DNA of 64,000 nucleotides from Galbula dea (lineage: Eukaryota; Chordata; Aves; Piciformes; Galbulidae). The notes under the pieces were generated by a model. The model saw only the letters and a program-made list of their open reading frames with translations, was not told where the DNA came from and searched no databases. The position numbers and the translations under genes are program-made. The DNA is taken from the NCBI GenBank assembly GCA_013399015.1, contig VWZX01005770.1, positions 217,236 to 281,235 on the forward strand. The letters are read 5' to 3'. The first letter of the stretch is position 1, and every line of letters starts with the position of its first letter. Below are positions 27,301 through 36,300 of this stretch, in pieces.

Positions 27301-30300
27301 TTACAGTGGCCGAACACTGAGTCCACATATGGATAAAGTATGGATAAAGGTTGTTGGATGTTTTTGTTTGTGTGGAGTTTTTTGTTTGGTTGGTTTTGTG
27401 GACTTTCTGTGGTTTGGGTTTTTTTGTAAGACTGCATCTTCCCATCTTTGCAAGACTCAGCTGTTACTTTTGCCTTCATCAAGGATGTAATTTTGCTCAT
27501 TATTCAGTACATTTTTATTTTTGCTTAACTGCCTCTGAAATGATAAACTGTCACCTTAACTCAGCCATACCACAAAATTGTTTCCTATATCAGATCATTT
27601 TGACATATCAGGTCATACCCTACTTATTTTTAATTTCTTTGATGAAAGCTCAACAAAAGTAATGACAAGCCTCACAACACCTAACTTCCACTAACAATGG
27701 CTACATGAACTTGCCCAACAGATGATTGCCCAGAGAGGTTGTGGAAGCCTCATCCCTGAAAGCTTTTAAGACAAGGCTTGATGGGGCCCTGGGCAACCTG
27801 ACCCAGTGGATGGTGTCCCTGCCAGGCAGGGGGGTTGGAACTAGATGATCTTTAAGGTCCCTTCCAACTCTGATGATTCTAAGATGTACAGTTCCAGCTA
27901 ATGGCATATACTTCATTAACAGTCTGCAGTCACTTAGCTACTTTTAAGATTTACTTTTGGTATAACAATCCAAAGACATCTCCAAATTACATTGGAACAT
28001 CAAAGCATGGATGGTAGATCCTTTCTATGAGCTTTCAGCTGAAGCCTCAGAGCCAATACTTAAGTTACCTGCATGTTCTTGCAAGTTGAAGATGGAAATA
28101 AACCCTTTTCCAACTTTTCTATTATAAATGTTACCACAAATTTTGGCAACTAAGTAACTATTGGCAGCAGTAGATTTCCATACATCTCACACCCATGTTT
28201 TTATCACATTTTCATTTTCTTTCTGAATTAAAAAGGACATTGTTTTCACCTATTAAATGACAGTGGCAACTGTCCAAAAACCAGGATGAAGGAATCTAGA
28301 TTATAATTCAATAGCACCAAACATAGCAGTTTCTTTTAAATAACAGCTTCTTTAGTACTGCTGAAAATAAAGGTCACGTCCAAAAGCCTTGCTTATTTTT
28401 AGTTCAGCATCATTTTTCTACAGAAATTGATATCCATTTGGGTTAAAAGTAACATTTCTAGTACAGCCTAATAACTAGTATAGAATTCAAGATAACAATA
28501 TCTGTGTGAACAAGCCCAAGCTACCAAATCACATTTTTAAAAGACATCCAAGAACCTTCTGAAATACTGCAAATGGAGTAGCCATACACAGAGAGGTTAT
28601 TATTTTCCTTCAACCTGCTGATAACAGAACCACCACCTCAGCAGACAGGCATTAAGAAACAAGGCAGATGGCAAACAATCCATCTGAGATGTTAAGTCCC
28701 TTATTGCTCCCCCCAGTACTTTCTTTCAGATGACAGAATCCACCCAAAAAAATATTGAGATTTCTGGTCAGAGTCCTTCAATAGACTCAGTTTTATTTTT
28801 CTGAACTTTGTTTAGCTGGGCAGGTTAGAAGGGGGCACCCAGATTTACAACACAAGATGCTTCTTCACATCAGTGATGTGCTGTAAGGAAAGGCTTTGCT
28901 CATATGAGAACATCTATTCACAGACACCTTAAAAAAAAGGCATTATAGCCACTCAGCACCCCCCACCTTCAAAGGTTTTGCATTCCCTTCTTTAAATCTT
29001 TCTCTCCATCTTCTGTCTTCCTAGATACACCTGGTATCACTGAGAAATGAAAGCTAAGGAGGAAAGTGCACCACCTCCTTTCACTCCCCAAAATAGGGTA
29101 CCACTTTGCAGTTGCTTAAACCTACTTTTTTTCACATCTATTCAAAGGGTCCTTGCATTCCCAATGAAAACATTTACAGGCTCTTAAGACACTCCTCTGA
29201 CACCTACATGACTCCAGAAACCCTTACATGAATCAAAATTCATTAGTGTAGGTTCTCAAGAGGAAAATGTGTTCTTTGAAAGCTCAAGGGAAGGAATACT
29301 TCTTAGGAAGGGAGAAGTGATACCGTCCCAGCTCTCAACCACAATCTCTACTTGTAACCTAAAAAAATAAATCACCAACAGCAGTAGGGGCACCCGGTAC
29401 TTGAAATCACAAGTAAAATTTAATTATATGAAAAGATCACAAATAATGTTAAATAGAAAGAATATGTCTAACAAAAAGGAAGCCAAGAAATAAAAATTAT
29501 GGGAGGTTTTATAGCTCTTCAGAAGTGAAACTGCACAAGTGCTGAAGCATTGCAATTCAGACACATTACAGTTTTCAGACAGATTTGAAAGCTACAACAC
29601 ATTAGACCATCTACAAGTCAACAGCATCTGATGGATGTTTCAGGCCATTAAGAAACTACTCTGTGGTGCAATGATTTAAGACGGACTTTATCATCTACCA
29701 TATCCCACCATAAGACACATTAGGCTCTCCAGCAGAATGGGACTTGTTTGCCTGTCAGCTGCCACAGTTCACAAACTGGCACTTCAATCCCAGTTCAGCT
29801 CTAAGCCCAAAGCTAAGTGTCCTCAATCCTATTTCTGCCAGTTCTGAAATGGTTGTAGTAATTACTAGTAGGAGGACAAAACAGAATTGCCTTTAACTAT
29901 CACATCTTGTCAGAAATGTTATTTGCCAGCTCTCAGAGCTTCCAACAGCCAGTTCCATTTCATGTAATTCCAAGTAAGAAGATTCAATATAGCTTATAAA
30001 GAAACCACTGCACAAATCTATTCATTCAATGATGCATATAGCTTTGACCACAAATAAGCTCAAGAACTTACACAGGATCCCAAACTTGAAAGTAGACCAT
30101 TTATTCAACAGACAGTGTAAAAGTAACACCCATTTCCCCTTGACCTACTGTTTGGATACCTGAACTTTTACAAGGAAACAGTCAACTCCTCTTGCTATCA
30201 GAGAGTATACTTAGGCTTCATTACAAAGTTAAGGGAATCTATCAGACCCTGTTCTCTCACTTATGGACCAAAAACTTACACCTGAGATAAAGTTTAGGTT

Positions 30301-33300
30301 GGGGTTGCTACTGTTATCTCCATTACTACCAACAACCCTCCTTTTTTCTTAGAAAAGCTAAGGTTTATAACTAACTAACTAACTAACTAACTAAATGCTG
30401 GCCAAAATATAGTGAGTGTTCTAGGACTGGGAATTTCCTAGTCATAACACTCCAAAGAGAAAGTTCCCCTTTTTATTTGAGGGGAATAAACAATATAAAG
30501 AGACCAAAGCTCCTACGAATTCAGGGTGTGTGTGGGGAATCATTTGATAAAGGCATAGTTTTTGATTACATGAAGCAGATCTGTTCAGTCCTTTATGTGC
30601 CAAAAATAGGACTGCAAACCAGCATAAAGTGTATGTAGTTCCTAAGTGGGAAATCTACTTCAGATCGATTTCCATCCATGCTCCTATATAGACTTTTTTT
30701 TCCATTTTAAAGCAGACTTTTAAAAACCAGCAACATACACAAAAAATGCTATAGAAGTCAGTACTTATAAGAAAAGATACTCAAGCACAGACTTACTTGC
30801 ATTCCCCAGGAACACTGCAACCCCCATGGAGCAAATTACATCCTTGTTTACATACAGCTGTAAAGAGAAAAAAGATTGAGGCATCAGTCTGGGCAGCTAG
30901 GTATCCTTCAGTACAACAGCAATCTGGAACTCTTCAGCTAGAGCTTCTGTCAGTTAGCCTATTTGTTGTTTGTGCAAAAGCAGCTGGTCTTCTGCAACGT
31001 TCCAAGAGTTGTTGCTTTCAGGCAGCTACTTCACAAAAGAACCCCCCCTATTACAACTCTTTATAAAACAAACAAAACCAAACCAAAAAACAGAAACCCC
31101 ACACCTTAAGGTAACTCCTTGAAAAAGTTGCTACCCAATTGGTTTGCAGCAAGAGTGCCAGCACTTAAGTATTTATATCAAATACAGTTACTTTTTAAAC
31201 CTGGTATTAGACTGATATTATGCCAAAATACATGAATATGAAATCCCAAGCTTCAAAGGATACACATGACCTTGAGTAAGCCCTAAAAATGGTCTCCCCT
31301 ATCATTAACAGGCTTTTTACTGAAAAGGAACAGAAAACAAAACTAAGAAGCCCTCAGTAGAAAGAATGTGTCAAGCAATTTTCACACTAATTACTCACTG
31401 AGACTGAAGGCAAAATGCAGAGATTTGATTGAGTGGTACATTAAAAAAAGATGACTACACTTGAATTTCTGTTCATATTAAGAACTATCAAAAAGCTTTC
31501 AGCCTTGCATACATTACACTTTAAAACTTTTTCATTTGCAAGAAGAGTTTTACCAGGGCATTTTTACAGGATTAAATTCTACAAGTATTACTGATATTAT
31601 CATTGTTCAATAAAATCTTACATTAACAGATGTAATACATCATTTTACTCTGAAGTAATGCCACCATGGAATAAATTCAAGTAGTAAAAAGATGTTTCAT
31701 TATTTCAAATCCTAAATTTCCATCTAGCTCCCACAGCACACATTGCAGGGAACATTGTAGCCCATGCTGGGCAATGCTCTTCACAGAGGATGTTTTTTGA
31801 AAGATTTGATTCAAAGGACGAAGTCTGTAAGTGTTAAAACTAACATGCTATGGTACAGACACAACAGAAATACCTACTGCAGTTTATACCTGGTATATGC
31901 ACTAGAGCTACTCTAAAATTAAACAAGCAATACTACCTTGTTTACATTCTTCTCCCATCCAACCTTCCATGCAGGCTTTGTTTCCATTTTGATCACACGT
32001 GTAGTGACCAACAAAGTCATCTCGAGGGCCACAGAATTTATTGCACAGAGCACTGTAGTAATTTTCATCACACTTCACTCTTATTTGTACTTCAAAATGG
32101 GCAACAGGACCATTAAATTGCAGGGTCTTCCATCGATCTTCTGGATTGATCATGCCAGCATGTGCCACTCGTTCTATTAACAAGTCCTCACCTTTTAAAG
32201 AAAAGGGTAAATGCAACAGGTGACAAGTTTGATAGCACGCAAAAGCACAGAAACTCAAATTGAGAGTATTCAACTGGTTAAGAGAAAATCCAGTCAAGAA
32301 AATGTTAAGGTGATAAAGATCTACTGTATAACTGCATTTTCCTTTGCCTGGCAAAGTTCATTACAGGAAGGCCAATTTAAAAAAGTGTCCCAAAGGAAAT
32401 ATTAAAAAACCCTGGAACATAATCCATAGGAAATAGCTTATTTTTCAAGACAGCCAAACATACCACACCCACACGTTGACAACGAGCAGCTTTATCTTGA
32501 TCTGAGGCTCTTTTTGCCTCCTTTTTGTTCTTATAAAATTGCAAGATCTGCATAACCCAATAACTGGGATATTAAAGGTGTCTGATGAAAGTTTCATTTT
32601 AAAACTAAACCAAAACACAGTATACTAAATTTGCTGCAAAATTCCTAAGCAATAGTAAATGCTCTGGTGGGCTTGCCTTATGTACACGAACTAGCCTGTT
32701 TCCTTTTTATCATTCTCTCTACAGTAAAGACAAAACATCTTTAACAGGCACTTCATAAAATTTAACATTGAGAAGGAGTACACAAGTGAACCCAGGATTG
32801 TCAAGGGGCCATTCTCAGTTCTGTATCCTGCTTATCCTTATCCCCATTGGAACTACTGATAATTATGATCACTGTTGTAATACATTCTATAAGCATCCTG
32901 CCTTGCCCTCACAGAAAGCAGCAGCACTGCAACTGCCAGACTCCATTAACTGAGAAATGTGCACAAAGTATTATCTACCACATGGGACAAGAGGATTCTA
33001 GGATATAAGATTACAGACCTGCCAACACAAAGCATTTTCACTTTTATGAATATCCATTTTGTATTTGAATGCATTTTACTCTTGGTATAGAAGCTTCAGT
33101 ACTAGGAGATGAGATGCAACTATTATCAGTACAATGTCTTCACTATTCAAATCTGCTAACTAGAAGCAAGAATCCTACTGCAAGAACTTGTCTAGGTGAC
33201 TGCAAGCTGCAGCTCCAAGTACTATTTAAAGACAAGAAAAAGGTACAGAAGCTCCACCTGTATCTATTACTTTCACAGCTATGTGATAGCCGTAATATTG

Positions 33301-36300
33301 CCAGCTCAGAGCTTTAGTGTCCATTTTCTTTAAATAATAAAGAAATTTTTAAATGCATATTGAAAGAAAAGAACCACCAAGAGCTTACAAACAGCAAGAC
33401 GCTGCAATGATAGTGAGATAAAGTCTAAACCCTGGATTATTAATAATATAAGACACACCAAGCTGGCAGCAAGCAATACAGAACTATCATTTTCAGTAAA
33501 TGCACTTCACCTACTTTCTAGACCTCATTAACTTAATTGTTTAGGAAAAAAAGTAACTGTTCCTCACCTAGGAAGTTACTGACAGCATAGAGGTATCCTG
33601 TATGTCTGTTACCAAAGCTGCACTTCTCCCTCAGCATGTGAAAGGACTCAAGTGACAATTTTCAGTCAATCCAACATTAAAGGAAAAGGAAAGCTACGGA
33701 AGCAGAGGGCTCTGTAATGTATTATCTTAACATGGGGTTTTTTCCCAAGCTTGCTTCTACTATAAAGTTTTTTCCTAAAAATTAAAGAATATTGGGCCTA
33801 TGTAAAAAGAGCTGTTTTAATTAAGCATTAAGCAACAAAAGGTTCTCCAATTATTAAGAACTCAAAGTACCTTTCTGCTTTAATATTAAGTGTTATTGCT
33901 ATATATAGGCTACAACTCATGCTTGCCTGGACTAGTCTGCATAAAGCATTGTATGGACAGACAAGACACATTGAAGTCTATTCTCTAACTCCTGTACATG
34001 AACTCCACTATCATCCAGCAGCACATGGTCAATAGCAGTGGACAAAAAACCTACAAGCCAGAAAAGGCTGCCTGCTTTTTATTTTTGACTGAACAGGATA
34101 TTTATCATTCCCCAGTCACCACTAAAAGCTTCGTGATTAGATTCAACATCCTTTTATAATCCTATTCTTCTCTAATGACTATTGATCTGAAATATAAAGG
34201 AAAAATGCTGAATCATTAGATGGTCATGAAATTTGAACAAACAGAAAATATGCATTACAGAGCTATTTTCCAGCTCTAAGAAACACAGGCTTGTTAAAAA
34301 CAGCTGCAATAGCCACTGCTATAGAAGTGTTCCCTCAAAGTGTGTCAGATGGAGTAAAGAACAAAGTCCTGAGATTAAAGGAGTGGTTTATATAATAAAA
34401 ATCCTACCAAGAATCTTCAGGCTAATGCAGATTCAGCAAACCCAGTTCAAACAATTGGAACATGACTACAGCTATTGCACAAATACCTATGCAAAACAGT
34501 CCTCTTGATACCTGGGGTTGAGAACAGGGGAAACAACCCAGTAGTACTCTCCTTCTCCCACCCCCCACCTTGGAACACTCAAACTTCATCTTCACAAGCT
34601 CCCTTGAAAACTAATGTATTCTGAGTCTTAAGAGCTTTTTTTCTATCTTGTATCAGTAAAAGCAGGGCTTAACAGCCTAAATAAGAGAGCCAAATATTTT
34701 GCCCTGAACCACAAAAGGCATCAGGAAATTAGGTCCAAGCCATTTAGCTCCTAATAGTAAATTCTTAAGTACCACAGCAAGTATAAAAGAATTGTTTTCC
34801 TTTCAATTTAAAACTGATTCCAAATAGAAGGTGCATTTTCCAAAGTGACCTGTAATTGTAGGGAGGAACGTGTTTTTTCAAGGTTCCTCCATCCCCCCCA
34901 CAATGCCAAAGTGCTTCAGAAGATACTGGTCTCTCACGTTTAACTGTTTTCATGAGACAAGTTTGCCCCCTGCATCTGGTTTAACATTAAAATTCACCTT
35001 CAGAAACTCACATTACTTTTAGGCCTCAGTAAAGGCAATGAGCTGCATACCTGAATTTGACTGCTTATTGACCAAAAAAGCAGCATACACCACTCAAACC
35101 TTCCCCCACACACACCTCAGAAGCAATAAGGCTTCTTTTCCTTGATTACTAGCAAGTCTTCTATAACCCTCTCTAAAAAAAGCAGATAGTGACAGAGATT
35201 TGCCTAAGAGGGGACTATGGCTACAAGGTGGTTCTTTAATTAATGTTCCCAAAACATCTGATTTTTGGAAGAGGAAGCCTTATCTGAAGAGTATTTAAAA
35301 GTAACTGTGCAATCAGAAGCCATGACTACACTTAAATAAGAACACTCTTCATCAACACTAAATATTAGCAGAGGTCAGGCATTAGTGATGCTGATAGCTG
35401 TTTGCAAGGAAACACACCAGCATATGAGCTTCATGACCAAACCAACAGGAGGTACACATACTGGGATGAACATTCTTTTCAGCCTTCAAGCAACCATTTC
35501 AAAAACCCAGAAAGACAAACTAGTCTCCTACAGACTAACACGAAAAAGGAAGGCAACCACTGCACCCCTGCAGCAGATGTAGTCAAATGGAAAGCTACTT
35601 TACATATGAAGGTATCATCTTGCTTTGTAATGGCAGCACTGCATTAGGTGTTGCCAAGACTTCTGCTTTTTGCCAAGTCAAATGACTTACCTGCAAAGTA
35701 GCATGAACTGCTGTGACAGATGACAGAGAACAGGCCCCTTACACTGAGCTTGTATCTAAGGCAGTTTCCTCTCCCTCCCAAAGCAAACAAGTGGTAACAC
35801 TACACTGTCACAAGCTTCCCTCCAAGCCAACCCTGCTACGCAGAGGAGGAAAAAAGTACAGGAGTAGTTTAGGAATCAGAGTCTGAAAGCCCTTTGTAGA
35901 GTTTGCTATTTGAGAAAAGGGCTGGGGAAACATTTGTCCTGGCAGACCTGCTCTTGAAATGGTACTTCACAGTACCCTGAGCACCCCGCCTTGCTTTTGA
36001 TGAGTGCAAGGAAGAATACAGGATTTCAGGACACATGGAGGGAAGAATTACAACTGTGTATTCACTGGAATCCCCTTTCCAGGTTCGAGGGAGGGTGTTT
36101 ATTTGGGGTTTTTTTGTTCGCCTCTTTTCTGTTGTTGCAGAAGGGGCTTTTTGTTTGTTTTTAAATACCCACCTGAAAGCCCAAGCTAGAACATAGGACC
36201 TGCATTTAACTTTCAGCCTTACTCATCCCCAAGAAAGGAAAGCAAAACCTGACTTTGGAACTAATTAATCAGCTTATAAACAGACTGTGGCAATTACTTT

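Larger units (their letters stand above)
19839..30796 (-). other. JAG2 intron 5 (about 11 kb)
   Basis: 10,958 nt, the largest complete intron. It holds a CR1 copy (27715-27886), a CTAA microsatellite (30368-30394), a T/G-rich low-complexity tract (27354-27427), a hairpin (23821-23842) and a perfect palindrome (26986-27011). No exon, RNA gene or other transposon recognised; the rest is AT-rich unique sequence. Confidence 0.85.
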
